Source: Tritrichomonas musculus
Taxonomy: Eukaryota; Parabasalia; Tritrichomonadida; Tritrichomonadidae
Length of the DNA: 64,000 nucleotides
Direction: 5' to 3'
Assembly (NCBI GenBank): GCA_039105265.1
Contig: JAPFFF010000009.1
Span: 868,001-932,000, forward strand
The notes beneath the pieces were generated by a model, which did not search any database, was not told where the DNA came from, and saw only the letters and a program-made list of their open reading frames with translations. Numbering within the stretch: position 1 is the first letter of the stretch; each line of letters opens with the position of its first letter. Position numbers and translations under genes: made by a program. Below, piece after piece: positions 19,811 through 30,367 of this stretch.

Positions 19811-22800
19811 TTATTCGTTTTGTGACTTGACCATTTTAATTGCATCCAAGATTTGAATCAGCCTTCTTTTCTTAACTTCAAGAGGAAAGACTGGCTTTAA
19901 GTACTCGGCACATTTATGGCAAATAGGAGTCAATGTGAGCGCCTCTTCTTCTCTCCAATCAGAAATTTCCTTTTTGGAAGCATTTGTCAGTGGAATTTGA
20001 TAAGCCAACATTGAATTGAAGAGAAATCCGTAAAATGCAGAATTTTTAAATAATGCTTCGTCATTTGTCGTATCCCACCAGCTACACCTATCCTTAATTT
20101 CATTCCAATCCGGCAGAAGGGAAAAAATTTCGGATTTGTTGTTATTGAAGAATTGGAAATTTTCTCTGACTTCATATAAAATAAGGACATTTGACGCAAC
20201 AGCTTGAATTGCCTCATCTTTGATCCATTTAATATTGACGCAATTGTTGTTTTGAAGCCATGAATAGTCAATCTTTGGTAACTTATTCAATAAATCACAT
20301 AACTTTTCTTCATATTTCATTGCTTTTAAAAGCAATTTACAGATAAAAAGCTTAATTAATCCATCTTTAATAAAAGAATTACCTACAATAGTTTTTAGCT
20401 TTTCGAGAGTATCATTGGTCGGAATTCCATACAAATAAAAAATTCTCAAAAATTTTAATTGAAAATTTTTTGAGAGAATATTAGGAAATACAACATTATT
20501 ATTTTTTTGGGAAAAAAACTTGAAATTATTAAATTGTAATAGTTCACCATCTTTATCTTTCTCAGTAGATGATTTTTTAAAAACACTGAAGTCTTTGGGA
20601 ATTAATTTGAATACTTCTCTAATAATGAGTTGAATTCTATCTAAAAACCACTTTTCAGAGGGGCAATATTTCTCATTAATTAAATAATAAGGAAGTTTTT
20701 TGTCCATCAAAACATAAGAACTAGTTGACATGAACGGGCTCGATGAGATTAATACAAAATCATGAGTAATCGTCCATCCTATAGGAGTGGCCATTTCAGG
20801 AGCAAATTGGAAATTGGGCGGTAATTTGCCATTTGATATGAAAATTGCTGTTTTATACAATATATCCCAATTGAAAGATTTGGATATGACTTCTTCTTCT
20901 TTATGATTAAAAAAGCTCGAAACAAATGAAAAATTGTTTAATTCGCGAAATTGTGTCTTAAAAATCTGTTTATATGGATCAGAGACACATTCAGCAATAT
21001 AATTTTTATACTTACTGCTAATTCGCTCAGGTAAGTTGATGTAGGCAATTGAGATAAGGCTTTTACAAATTTCTTGTATAAATTCGGACACAAAGAGTCG
21101 ACATCCGAATACCCCATGACGAGTAACTGCATCGATTGCAAAATCGTAAACTTCTTTGGGTAGGTTGCTTTCAAAGCAGCCCAAAACTTTTGAGTATACA
21201 GAATTAGGAAATTTAACTACTATTTGCATTCTTTTTTGTCCTGTATTTTGGTTTTGATTAACTTTTTGTATATTATTTAAACTTTGTGTGCTACTTAATT
21301 TTGGTATACTCAAACTTTGTGAAGCAGTTAAATTTGGTATGCTCGAATTTTGCAAAATATTTGGATTTGGGATCGTATGATATTTTGGATTATTATTCAA
21401 ATTTTGTAGTGTGTTAAAAAGATGAGGCATTTTTGGATTTAAATTTGATGTCGTATTTAAATTTGGCAAGGCACTCAAAGTTAAGGTACCTGTATTTGAA
21501 TTTTGGCCTCGAATAGAATTGAAATTTCGTGTTGAATTTAAATAACGCTCGTTTTCATTGCTTTTCGTTGATTTTGAAGGAACAAAGTCAATGTCGTTGT
21601 CGGAACTTGTTGGTTCGTCTTCGTCCTCTTCTTCTTCTTCTCCTTCTCCTTCTCCTTTTTTCTTAATTTTTCTAACTTTATTTTCAGCGTAATTTATATT
21701 TTTTTTGTGTCTTGTTTTAATACCAGAATCATCATTATATAAAGAATTGTCATTTTCATTAATTAAATTATTCCAAAATTCTTCTTTGTCAATATCAGTC
21801 GTTTCGGTGCCTGCATCAAATGTAACTTTCGAAAATCTTGAATTGCCACCACTAACTAAGTCTACTTTAGTATGTGATCGATGTTCAAGAATAGTGTCAA
21901 TATTTTCTAAACAAAATTTCTCAATCTCTTTAGGATCATCTTTAAATGTGTAGTAGGCACCATTTTTGAGAATCATTTCAAGTTCCTCTCTCGAACTCAT
22001 TTTACTATCTTCATTAGACGGAGTATCACTTTCACTCCCTGATTTCTCATCCAATGAATTCATTGAACTTGAATTCGAAACTGAAGGTGAATAACTTGAT
22101 CCTGAATCTAGGATTGCAAAATCAAGAGCAAGTTTTTTTGAGGCTCGCAAGAACATCTCAGATTCATAACTTCCACGTGTTATTAATCGATATATATTGA
22201 CCTTTTTTGTTTGTCCAAATCGATAGCATCGTGATAATGCTTGAATATCATTTTGCGGATTCCAGTCACTATCATAAATAATTACAGTGTCAGCTTGTGT
22301 AAGATTAATTCCTAAACCACCAGCTCGTGTTGATATAAGAAATGCAAAAATATCGTCATTTTTCTGAAATCTCTCAATCGAAAGCGTTCTTTTGGCAGAT
22401 GTGCACGATCCATCAAGTCTCTCATACGAATAACGCTTATATGTGAGATAATCTTCCAAAATGTCAAGCATTGTTGTCATTTGTGAAAAGATCAAAACTT
22501 TATGATTTCCATCTTTTAATTTTGGAAGAAGTTTATCAATCAAAATTGTTTTCCCTGATGCAAAAATCAATGATTCCATTTCTTGTTCGTATGTTAAAGC
22601 TTGTGAAGAAGGAATATTATGTGATTCTTTATATTGCGAAACGCAATATAATTCAAGCTCAGGCAAAAGGAATGGATGACAAAACAATTTACGAAGTTTC
22701 ATCATAAGGTTGTTTAAATTAACCTTTATTGATGATACATTTGACAAAATGTCAAGATTATCTCGAATTGTCAGTTGTGAAAAAGTTCTTTGAATTTGAG

Positions 22801-24271
22801 TCATTTCAACTTCAATTATAGTTTCTTCTTTTTCAGGTAAATTTAAATTAACTTCACTTTTTTTTCTTCGTAACATATATGGACTAAGTAGCTCCTGAAA
22901 TTTGTCTATCGTTTCTGCATTTTCTATATCTCCATATTGACTTGAAAACTCTTCAAAATCAGGAATATTTTTTGGAGATATAAAGTGAAGAAGTGACCAT
23001 ATTTCATAGATACTATTCTGAACAGGCGTACCGGTCATTAGTAATGTGTAATATGATTGAATAGAAGCACAATTTTGATAGGTTTTGGATTTTGCATTTT
23101 TGATCTTTTGTGCCTCGTCAATTATTAAGCACATAAAGTTAAATTTCTTAATGAATGATAATTCAATTGATAACATTTCATAGGATATGATAATAACATC
23201 AAAAATAATTTTTTCTGTATCATGCTTATTTTGAAATTGATCCCAATGATAAATCAAGTTTTCTTTCGTAATTTGACGCGATTTATCATTCCCTATTAAA
23301 CAGACAACTCGAAAATTGGTCCACTGCTCAAATTCATCAATCCAATTTGTAACTGTAGATAATGGACAAACAACAATAAAAGGGCCCCACGATGAATATA
23401 TTTTTGATAAAGCATAGAGAAATGAAATACTTTCTATAGTTTTTCCAAGACCCATTTCATCTGCTAGAATCGAATTTCTATGATTAAACCAGCATTGTAG
23501 AAGCCAGTTCAAAGCATCAACTTGATAATATTCTAGTTTATGATCGTTTTTAAATTTAGGTGATTTTTTGAATGGAATAAAATTATGCGATTCTTTATTC
23601 TCTTTTATATTAAAACATCTGGAATGATTATTGGAAATGTTAATTTTATATTCATCTATTAAATTTTGAGGAGCGTCATTTTCCCATGTTGCTTCTGCAA
23701 TATCTAATGAAATCCATTTAATAAGGTATCTTGTTGTTCCATTTTTTTTTTGAATTGATATAACTTTCTCTGGTGTTATAAATCCCCTATCAAACTCAAT
23801 TCTTGTTGGCTTATATAGTTGGAAATTATTTTCTCCATAAGTATCATTAGTATGACTGCTGTTAATAGTAGATGATAATTGATTTGCTAAGTGAACTTGT
23901 CGAAAAGGAGTTGGATTCTTTAAAAACCTTTTATATAGCGCAGCTCCTCTTTGAGTTTCACATAATGTTCTTTTTGAAATCCATTTACAACATTGGTAAG
24001 ATTGATTCTTAAATTTAACATAAAACATTATTGGGCTTGATGATTCATCAAATGATGATTGATTTATGCCAATAATCTTTTCTATTTCGTTTGGTGACTT
24101 TGATAATAATTTATAAGATTTATCATTTGAATGATTTTTTTTATTTTGACTTAATGAATTGGAATTATTGACGGACTTTGATTGTAAAATCTCAAATTCA
24201 CTATCAGAAGAGCTGTCAGAAATGATGAATTTGTCCATAATGTTTAAATATTCTTTTGAATTTGAATCCAT
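19811..24271 (-). CDS. CHD-type chromatin remodelling ATPase (CHD1-like)
   Basis: 1486 residues. Two chromodomains come first (about 62-118 and 157-205, the latter with YLIKWISLDIAEATWE). A SNF2 ATPase/helicase follows (about 245-720). Walker A is DEMGLGKT with K277, the DEAH-box position reads DEAQ (385-388), and the last helicase motif reads RCYRFGQTKKV near 680-690. An acidic Glu/Asp run follows near 870-885, then a long low-complexity Asn/Leu stretch and a helical C-terminal part. CHD proteins slide or space nucleosomes, and tandem chromodomains usually read histone H3 methylation. Glutamine in place of the usual histidine in DEAH is unusual but need not abolish ATPase activity. A segment is duplicated in inverse orientation about 80 bases past its stop codon. 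Confidence 0.93.
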   Translation of the reverse strand: MDSNSKEYLNIMDKFIISDSSSDSEFEILQSKSVNNSNSLSQNKKNHSNDKSYKLLSKSPNEIEKIIGINQSSFDESSSPIMFYVKFKNQSYQCCKWISKRTLCETQRGAALYKRFLKNPTPFRQVHLANQLSSTINSSHTNDTYGENNFQLYKPTRIEFDRGFITPEKVISIQKKNGTTRYLIKWISLDIAEATWENDAPQNLIDEYKINISNNHSRCFNIKENKESHNFIPFKKSPKFKNDHKLEYYQVDALNWLLQCWFNHRNSILADEMGLGKTIESISFLYALSKIYSSWGPFIVVCPLSTVTNWIDEFEQWTNFRVVCLIGNDKSRQITKENLIYHWDQFQNKHDTEKIIFDVIIISYEMLSIELSFIKKFNFMCLIIDEAQKIKNAKSKTYQNCASIQSYYTLLMTGTPVQNSIYEIWSLLHFISPKNIPDFEEFSSQYGDIENAETIDKFQELLSPYMLRRKKSEVNLNLPEKEETIIEVEMTQIQRTFSQLTIRDNLDILSNVSSIKVNLNNLMMKLRKLFCHPFLLPELELYCVSQYKESHNIPSSQALTYEQEMESLIFASGKTILIDKLLPKLKDGNHKVLIFSQMTTMLDILEDYLTYKRYSYERLDGSCTSAKRTLSIERFQKNDDIFAFLISTRAGGLGINLTQADTVIIYDSDWNPQNDIQALSRCYRFGQTKKVNIYRLITRGSYESEMFLRASKKLALDFAILDSGSSYSPSVSNSSSMNSLDEKSGSESDTPSNEDSKMSSREELEMILKNGAYYTFKDDPKEIEKFCLENIDTILEHRSHTKVDLVSGGNSRFSKVTFDAGTETTDIDKEEFWNNLINENDNSLYNDDSGIKTRHKKNINYAENKVRKIKKKGEGEGEEEEEDEDEPTSSDNDIDFVPSKSTKSNENERYLNSTRNFNSIRGQNSNTGTLTLSALPNLNTTSNLNPKMPHLFNTLQNLNNNPKYHTIPNPNILQNSSIPNLTASQSLSIPKLSSTQSLNNIQKVNQNQNTGQKRMQIVVKFPNSVYSKVLGCFESNLPKEVYDFAIDAVTRHGVFGCRLFVSEFIQEICKSLISIAYINLPERISSKYKNYIAECVSDPYKQIFKTQFRELNNFSFVSSFFNHKEEEVISKSFNWDILYKTAIFISNGKLPPNFQFAPEMATPIGWTITHDFVLISSSPFMSTSSYVLMDKKLPYYLINEKYCPSEKWFLDRIQLIIREVFKLIPKDFSVFKKSSTEKDKDGELLQFNNFKFFSQKNNNVVFPNILSKNFQLKFLRIFYLYGIPTNDTLEKLKTIVGNSFIKDGLIKLFICKLLLKAMKYEEKLCDLLNKLPKIDYSWLQNNNCVNIKWIKDEAIQAVASNVLILYEVRENFQFFNNNKSEIFSLLPDWNEIKDRCSWWDTTNDEALFKNSAFYGFLFNSMLAYQIPLTNASKKEISDWREEEALTLTPICHKCAEYLKPVFPLEVKKRRLIQILDAIKMVKSQNE

Positions 24272-24451
24272 ATCAAAAAGAAATTAAACGATCTTTTTAA
24301 TGAATACGTAATATGTATATATATTTTTTGATGAAATATCATCAAATGTTAATCAAACATGATATATGAGAGATATAATGCGTTTTTAATATCAAATGAT
24401 GGAGAAATGCTAAAAATAATCTCATATAAATTTTGAATTTGAAATTTGAAT

Positions 24452-25640
24452 AGAGGTACGGAAACTCTAATTCCTGGACAAATCAAATTTAATATTATCA
24501 TATTATAAATAATTTAAAACATATAATATATATAAAATTTAATTAAATTTTTACAGATAGATTTTAAAGATAAACAAATATTAATAATTTGTAGCAAACT
24601 TTCACAAAAAAAACAATAAACTATAGAATATAAAAATTTTCAAAAATAAACTTTTTTAAAAATAAATCAGGAGAGAATAAGAATATTTGACTTTTAAATC
24701 CTTATAATTTCATATGAATAAAAAAAAATGATTTTATCATTAAAAAATTGTTTTTTCGATTTGATACATTTATATATGTAAAAAACAAATAAAATAAAAA
24801 CATTTACTTATTTTTATGAATGATATTATTTCATTTAATTGCATGTTTTCTAAAAAAAAATAGTGTTTTTTTTTTATATATAATTCCTTTTGAGCTTTCA
24901 TGCTTTTCATTTGTTCCAAAATCATCAAATATCATTTGAACAATTAAAATTCATTTTTTATGCTTGTTTCTGAATTATTCTTTTGGCCAATCATAATTTT
25001 TAATATCATGATTTACATTGATTGTAATTAATATCTCCGTTTTTTCTTTTAATAGATTTCATTAGTGTCGAAGACCTCAGATTTCTTGTTTTAAATTTGC
25101 AATTTCTAAGATTAATTTATTTTTTAACATGAAATTATACTCATTATTTCTTTTGTTTTCAATGATTTACAAATATTTTCATTTTTTTGGAAATATCTTT
25201 ATTTACAATTTATAAAAATTTATTATTTTCAAAATATAATTAGATATTTGTGTATATAATATTTTAGTAAAATATAAATATATGGTAAGTCCAGGAATGA
25301 AAGATATTTTGCATTCTCAAAACATCACATCACCAAAGATTTCATAAAAATGTTTTTTTCTTAATAAAAAAAGATTTTTGATCATTTTGAGCTCTTTTTT
25401 CTAATATTGTAGTTAACTTTGATAGATATTTTTTTAAAATTAATGTTGTATTGAGCGTTTTAGAAAATAGTAATATTTTTTCATTTCTCTTAAATTTAGT
25501 TATAATTTATTTTTTTCATATTAATATATTTATACAAATTTTAAATTTATATAAAATTTAATTTTTTTATTTAATATAATAAGATATTTTCATTTTTACA
25601 TTTTTCACGAATTCTCACAAAAGTTAGTTTCCATACCTCT
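24452..25640. mobile_element. non-autonomous inverted-repeat element with 8-bp duplication
   Basis: A 1189-bp stretch bounded by inverted AGAGGTAYGGAAACT ends. The direct repeat ATTTGAAT stands at 24444-24451 and 25641-25648. A second inverted pair, ATTCCTGGAC near 24469 and GTCCAGGAAT near 25289, lies inside. No frame of useful length is present. The 8-base duplication fits hAT-like transposition, but the ends do not look like canonical hAT termini. The element fills most of the gap between the CHD and TPR genes. Confidence 0.72.
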
Positions 25641-25952
25641 ATTTGAATTTAAAAACAAAAAAGAAAGAATATCTCAATATTTTTTAATGATTTAATTAAA
25701 TATATATGCAATTTGATTTTAAATACTTTTACTTATATTAAAATAATCTTAGTAAATATATTTTTATATCTTAATATATCTAATTGAAATTATTTCATTG
25801 AATTTACAAATGAGAAAAATGCTATACACTGCAAATCAAGTGTATCATGCACTGTGTATGATAATAAAAAGTCATACTTACAAGATTTTATAATGAAAAT
25901 TCGACTATTTGAAATATTTAAATTTCAACAGAAAAAGTTGGAAAGCAAATAA

Positions 25953-26558
25953 ATGAATAATGAAGAAATCATTCGTTGCGTTATAATTAAATATCTTCAA
26001 GAAAAAAAGAATGATGACCCCAGAATCTCAAATATAATGAATACTTTATTGAAGTCTTGGGGACTGACACCTGATAATATTGGTGATGTTAACTTATCAA
26101 TAATCGATTTAATCCCTGATCCAATTTCAGAAGAACAAAAATTTAATCTATTAGTTCAAGAAGGAAATGTATTTCTTGGTTCAGGCAATTTTGACAAATC
26201 AATTGAAAAGTTTTCTGAAGCAATTTCAATAAATCCATCAATAAGTGATCTTTATTCTAGAAGAGCTGCTGCATACATGAAAAAGTTAAACTATTCTGAA
26301 GCTGTTAATGATTTAAAATTGGCAATTAATCTCGATCCATCGAATTCAATTGCATATAACAGATTGATTTTTTGTTATTGGTCACTTAGTGATAATGAAA
26401 ATGCAAGAAATACATATGTTGAATGTCAAGCCAAGGGGCTTAAGAATGAAGCGATATCAAACTTAGAGCATTTGGTTGAAAAATACAATTTTGATGCAAA
26501 TGATTCATCAAATGCAATATTTCAATCTACAAATGATATTGATGAAGCATCAGTTTAA
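25953..26558 (+). CDS. SGT-like TPR co-chaperone
   Basis: 201 residues. The first ~60 residues resemble the SGT/SGTA dimerisation domain (helices ending in a DLSIIDL-like segment). About three TPR-type helix pairs follow, including FNLLVQEGNVFLGSGNFDKS, ISDLYSRRAAAYMKKLNYSE and IAYNRLIFCYWSLSDNEN. SGT proteins bind Hsp70/Hsp90 C-termini and hand tail-anchored proteins to the GET pathway. The usual Gln-rich C-terminus is missing and replaced by a short acidic tail, so the length is below that of animal SGTA (about 310). Assignment to SGT and not to another small TPR protein rests on the N-terminal domain. Confidence 0.72.
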   Translation: MNNEEIIRCVIIKYLQEKKNDDPRISNIMNTLLKSWGLTPDNIGDVNLSIIDLIPDPISEEQKFNLLVQEGNVFLGSGNFDKSIEKFSEAISINPSISDLYSRRAAAYMKKLNYSEAVNDLKLAINLDPSNSIAYNRLIFCYWSLSDNENARNTYVECQAKGLKNEAISNLEHLVEKYNFDANDSSNAIFQSTNDIDEASV

Positions 26559-27081
26559 ATTATTTTTATATTTCTTTATAATCCTAAGTTTGCTCAAAAA
26601 TTCAATCATTGCATTCAAATCTGAAAAACTTTCATCTAATATTTTTTGGAACAAGTTATGTGCATAAAATATTATGCAAGACTTGTATTTTTGATCAATT
26701 TGATTGATTTTCATGAAAAGCTAAATGCTTAGTTCATGATCTTCCTAAGATGATCTAAATAAAATTATTATCGAAATAATTCACGTTTCTTTCTGATTTA
26801 GCCATGCCATCATTTCTTCAAACAGATGCATATATATGGTATATTAATAAAACCAGCCATATAATAATTATTGTATTTCTATTCTTTGTTACTTTTTTAA
26901 AAAATACTTTCTAGACTTAAAAAATGAATAATCTACAAAAAAATGGTTGATGTAATATTAAAAAATACTTAAGCTTAAAATTGACTGAATTCATTCATAT
27001 AATGAAATATTCAAGCTTGAAATTGGCAAATATTTAAAATATGCAAAATATGTTAGTAGTATTTTGTTTATTGTAAATTTA
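26559..27081. other. AT-rich gap between converging genes
   Basis: The gap is AT-rich and carries only the 3' flanks of two genes. Nothing else was recognised. Confidence 0.5.
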
Positions 27082-28320
27082 TTATTGTATTTGGAAAATT
27101 TTCTTCATCTTTTTGTCAGACCTACTTCTTACATAATCATATAATGTCATATTGGTTCTTGAATGTTTAACTTTTGGATTAGCCCCAGCATTTACAAGAT
27201 ATTCAATTGCTTCATAATTAGGCTTAATTGCAGTCATAAAACTTTCTAGAAGTGTTGGAGATTTATCGTTATATCTTATATCTATATTAAAATTAGTATG
27301 TGTTAATATGAAATCAAGCATTTCAATAACAATTTTACCTGTTTTTTCAATAAGTTTAACTGGTCCAGTCTTATATTCCCTATCAAACCTATTTGGGTCA
27401 ACATCTTGGGTTTGGAACATTAATTTAGCAACATCTATGTCCATGTACATGCAAGCCCAATGGCAAACGCCAGATTGGTATTGCAGTGAGCCTGTTTTAG
27501 GTGGCTCAATCTTTAAATTCTGGGCATCATTTAGGATTTTGATTAAAACTTGTTTAAAAGTTTTTTTTTTTTGGTCTGTTTCACATATTAAACTAATGAG
27601 AGAGTGGAACCCAGTCGAGTCGACATAATGAGCTAAAATATCATTTTTTCCGTTATATATCGCAGCAAGGGCTTCTGCATTGTGAAAAATCACTGCCTTC
27701 ATAGATACTGTCATTTGAGAGGTATCACGGCCTTTCTGTGTAGCTTTCTTCAATAATAATGTTAGTATGGCTTTATTATGTAGTCCAATTCCTTTTTCAA
27801 TTAATTTTTTTTCATTATTCCAAGTATCACTCATTTTTGCCCCATTATTGAATAATGTTTCCAATATTTCTGCATCACAGCCAATTGTGGCGCAATACAA
27901 TAGATGAAGGTCACTAATGCCTTCAGGATGTGAAGTTGCTTGACTCGGTTCTTTTGTAAGTATATATAATGCAACTTCATGAGCACCACTCCAGCAGGCA
28001 TAATGAAGGGGTAAAAATCCGTTTGCACTGGGTCTCCTTAAACCAAGTTTGCATTGAACTTCAAGATAACGGAAGCATTCGAGTGAATCATAATAAGCGG
28101 CGATATGAAGTAATGTCAACCCAGTTGATGGAATGGAATCTTCTTGTTCTCGACCTTCATCATTTCTACGATTTCGATAATTATTTTCGTTTGTTCTTGA
28201 ACCTTCAGAAGGAATAGAATAGTTAGCATCACCTATATTTCTTAAATTTCTTAGCAGTTGAATTAATTCTTGAAGATCGTTCTTTGATATTGCATTGATA
28301 AATGTATTTTTATCACTCAT
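27082..28320 (-). CDS. ankyrin-repeat protein (paralogue of the gene at 48356)
   Basis: 412 residues. Ankyrin repeats can be read at about 60-85 (GLTLLHIAAYYDSLECFRYL), 97-120 (GFLPLHYACWSGAHEVALYI), 130-155 and 350-385 (ANPKVKHSRTNMTLYDYVRS). A spacer of less clear repeats lies between. There is no signal peptide or catalytic domain, so the protein is most likely a protein-binding adaptor. It shares the same build and many identical positions with the 403-residue product at 48356-49567, including LHYACxxGAxExALYIL and a C-terminal KPNYEAIEYLV/FPNYNAIKILL match. The two are members of one family about 20 kb apart in opposite orientation. Confidence 0.85.
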   Translation of the reverse strand: MSDKNTFINAISKNDLQELIQLLRNLRNIGDANYSIPSEGSRTNENNYRNRRNDEGREQEDSIPSTGLTLLHIAAYYDSLECFRYLEVQCKLGLRRPSANGFLPLHYACWSGAHEVALYILTKEPSQATSHPEGISDLHLLYCATIGCDAEILETLFNNGAKMSDTWNNEKKLIEKGIGLHNKAILTLLLKKATQKGRDTSQMTVSMKAVIFHNAEALAAIYNGKNDILAHYVDSTGFHSLISLICETDQKKKTFKQVLIKILNDAQNLKIEPPKTGSLQYQSGVCHWACMYMDIDVAKLMFQTQDVDPNRFDREYKTGPVKLIEKTGKIVIEMLDFILTHTNFNIDIRYNDKSPTLLESFMTAIKPNYEAIEYLVNAGANPKVKHSRTNMTLYDYVRSRSDKKMKKIFQIQ

Positions 28321-28798
28321 TTAATTTTGAAAATTTTGTCACAATTAGCTAAATAATTTCATATGTATTGTGACAAAATTAGCTGAGAAACTGTTGAATA
28401 TTTTATACCTGATCTTTGTTAATGCTGGTTAGCCATTTGTAGAACATATGAAATCATTTATCTCCGATTTTTTTTCATTGATTTATGTTATATTAGTAAT
28501 TCTATTGATATTATACCTAAATGTATGTAAACTCATCAAAAACTGTGTAAAAATAATCAAATTAATAATTTAAAATTAATACCAATTTTATATAAAATTT
28601 TATATTATCACAGATTTTTTAATCCTAAAACAAATAATGTTTTTACGTCATCATCTACCTAGAGTTGATGATTGTATTCCCTCTCCAAAACTAATTCTTA
28701 GTTGAAGTTTAAAATGGGCTTTGATAAATTAAAAATCATGAAATAAAATTTCCGACGATTATTTATCTTTTAAAAACTGGCTAATTACAATTTTTAAA
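28321..28798. other. AT-rich gap between divergent genes
   Basis: Contains the 5' flanks of the ankyrin and ENY2 genes. ACAAAATTAGCT occurs in opposite orientations near 28336 and 28373. No frame was seen. Confidence 0.5.
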
Positions 28799-29116
28799 AT
28801 GTCCAATATTAGATGGGAAAATGTTCCAGAAAGTGAAGTCCGCGCTGAAGTTGAAGCAGTACTTGAAAGTCAAGGAGAGTCAAAAAAAATACGGCAGTTT
28901 CTTCTTGAAAGTTCTGAGGTTAATGAGTGGAGAAATCAGATCATTGAAATTTGTAAAAAGATAGTTGAAGAAAAAAAAATTGATAATGTAACGCCAGATA
29001 TTATTTATGATCAAATTGCAGCAACAGCGCGCGATACTTTCCCAACATCTGTTCAAGAAGAAATCAAATCACGTCTTGTAACATTTCTCAAGAATCAGTT
29101 TGAAGACCATATCTAA
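28799..29116 (+). CDS. ENY2: ENY2/Sus1-family protein (SAGA and TREX-2 subunit)
   Basis: 105 residues, the usual size of ENY2/Sus1 (about 95-110), and all-helical. The conserved order is present: RQFLLESSEVNEWRNQI, then CKKIVEEKKIDNVTPDIIYDQI, then the Pro-containing FPTSVQEEIKSRLVTFLKN. In other eukaryotes this protein wraps around partner helices in the SAGA histone-H2B deubiquitinase module and in the TREX-2 mRNA-export complex, coupling transcription to export. The first ~25 residues are an extra acidic N-terminus. No partner subunit is visible in the window. Confidence 0.85.
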   Translation: MSNIRWENVPESEVRAEVEAVLESQGESKKIRQFLLESSEVNEWRNQIIEICKKIVEEKKIDNVTPDIIYDQIAATARDTFPTSVQEEIKSRLVTFLKNQFEDHI

Positions 29117-29823
29117 TAATAATTTTATAATTATAATACTGTTAGTGCAATAATTTATTTATATAATAAAAGGTAAAATTACCAAAAAAAAAAATATAGT
29201 TATTTAAGGCGGTAGTCTCCTATTTTTCGTAAACCATTCAATATTGATAAAACTCATAGAATTGAATTTTCAATGGTAATATACTATGAAAAGGTTAAAT
29301 GACCTTGATATTTGTCCTTAACGATCAAAATAAAAAAAATAGTTTTTTCTTTTCTTTGTTTCTATGGTAAAAAATTGCAATTTTTTAAAAATAAGATCTT
29401 AAAAAATATCTACATTATTAACCCATTTTATTGAAATATTAATTAAATTAAAATACCTTTTCTTTTATGGCTTTTTTTCAAAAAACGTGGAACGAATTAA
29501 TCTTTACTTTTTTTACATCACATTTTTTATTAACGTAACATTTTAACGTAACTTTTTATAAAATCAAAAGTTTTGATGTAAATCAGTTATTTATGTTTAA
29601 AACAATATTTTTATTCAAAATCTAAAGATATATATTATTTTTCATTGACTCTTGCTGATTTTGATCAAAAAACTATGTTATCACAGATGATTCTATCTAG
29701 GAGATATAATTAGAAGCAAAATATCATAGAAAAAAAGGTTTTGTACATCGGTACTATTATAAAATAATTCAAATACATCGAATAAATAAATCAAAACGAT
29801 TTGGCTAATCATAATAAGTTCAA
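29117..29823. other. AT-rich flank left of the virus-like element
   Basis: AT-rich 3' flank of ENY2 with no supported gene. The 5-base target repeat ATAAA at 29824-29828 ends it. Confidence 0.5.
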
Positions 29824-29828
29824 ATAAA

Positions 29829-30335
29829 AGTAGTGTAGGGGTGGCGCGTAGGACCCCCAGATACGAAAATGGTCGAAAATGGCCCTTAAATGGGTAGTTA
29901 CGAGCATGGAAACGCGTTTTCGAAAAGTCCCAAAAAGAGCCCCAAATGGGCCTTAAATGGGCTGTTTTCAGCACTCCGACGAGTTATACCTATCGGAAAT
30001 TCCTCGCGTGACATGTCCATCGTGTATTTCTTGCGTGAATCGCACACTCAGAGGGTCTAGTTACGGTGCTCGAAATGGACGACCCCCAGATACGAAAATG
30101 GTCGAAAATGGCCCTTAAATGGGTAGTTACAGTGCTCGTGAGAGATCCTCGTTTGTGACCATCCCGTGACGATTTTCGTGGTGGTTATGCCCGGTAAAGA
30201 GTCTCGTTAGTGGGTGAAATGGACGACCCCCAGATATTGTTTATACCTCATGAGCGATAAATAGTGGGGTGGGTGAGTGTGGATGTACGTGGATGGGTGA
30301 TCTCGTGAGGGGTGTGCATGTGGGGGTGATCTCGT
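29829..30335 (+). repeat. left inverted repeat of the virus-like element
   Basis: 507 bp, matched by 35780-36286 in inverse orientation. It contains an internal direct repeat of about 50 bp (29852-29901 and 30081-30130, starting GACCCCCAGATACG) and a shorter third copy of its first 12 bases at 30224. The words AAATGGGCCTTAAATGGG and TGGCCCTTAAATGGG recur. Confidence 0.9.
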
Positions 30336-30350
30336 TACCGACCTACCAAC

Positions 30351-30367
30351 TTTTTAGTCGAAACCAA
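30351..30367 (+). promoter_or_regulatory. element-specific upstream motif (TTTTTAGTCGAAACC)
   Basis: TTTTTAGTCG stands 17 bases before the ATG at 30368. Related sequences stand before the other genes of the element: TATTTTTATGG at 31506, ATTTTTTAGTG at 33218, TATTTTTACCG at 34991 and TATTTTTAGTCG at 35531 on this strand, and TATTTTTGTG and TTTTTTGTATC ahead of the two leftward genes. The host genes around do not share it. I infer an element-specific promoter core. Confidence 0.6.

Noticed and set aside
30269-30367. Longer N-terminus for the first gene of the virus-like element, starting at GTG inside the inverted repeat
   Set aside because: The ATG at 30368 follows the element's upstream motif at the usual distance, and the added residues are repeat sequence.
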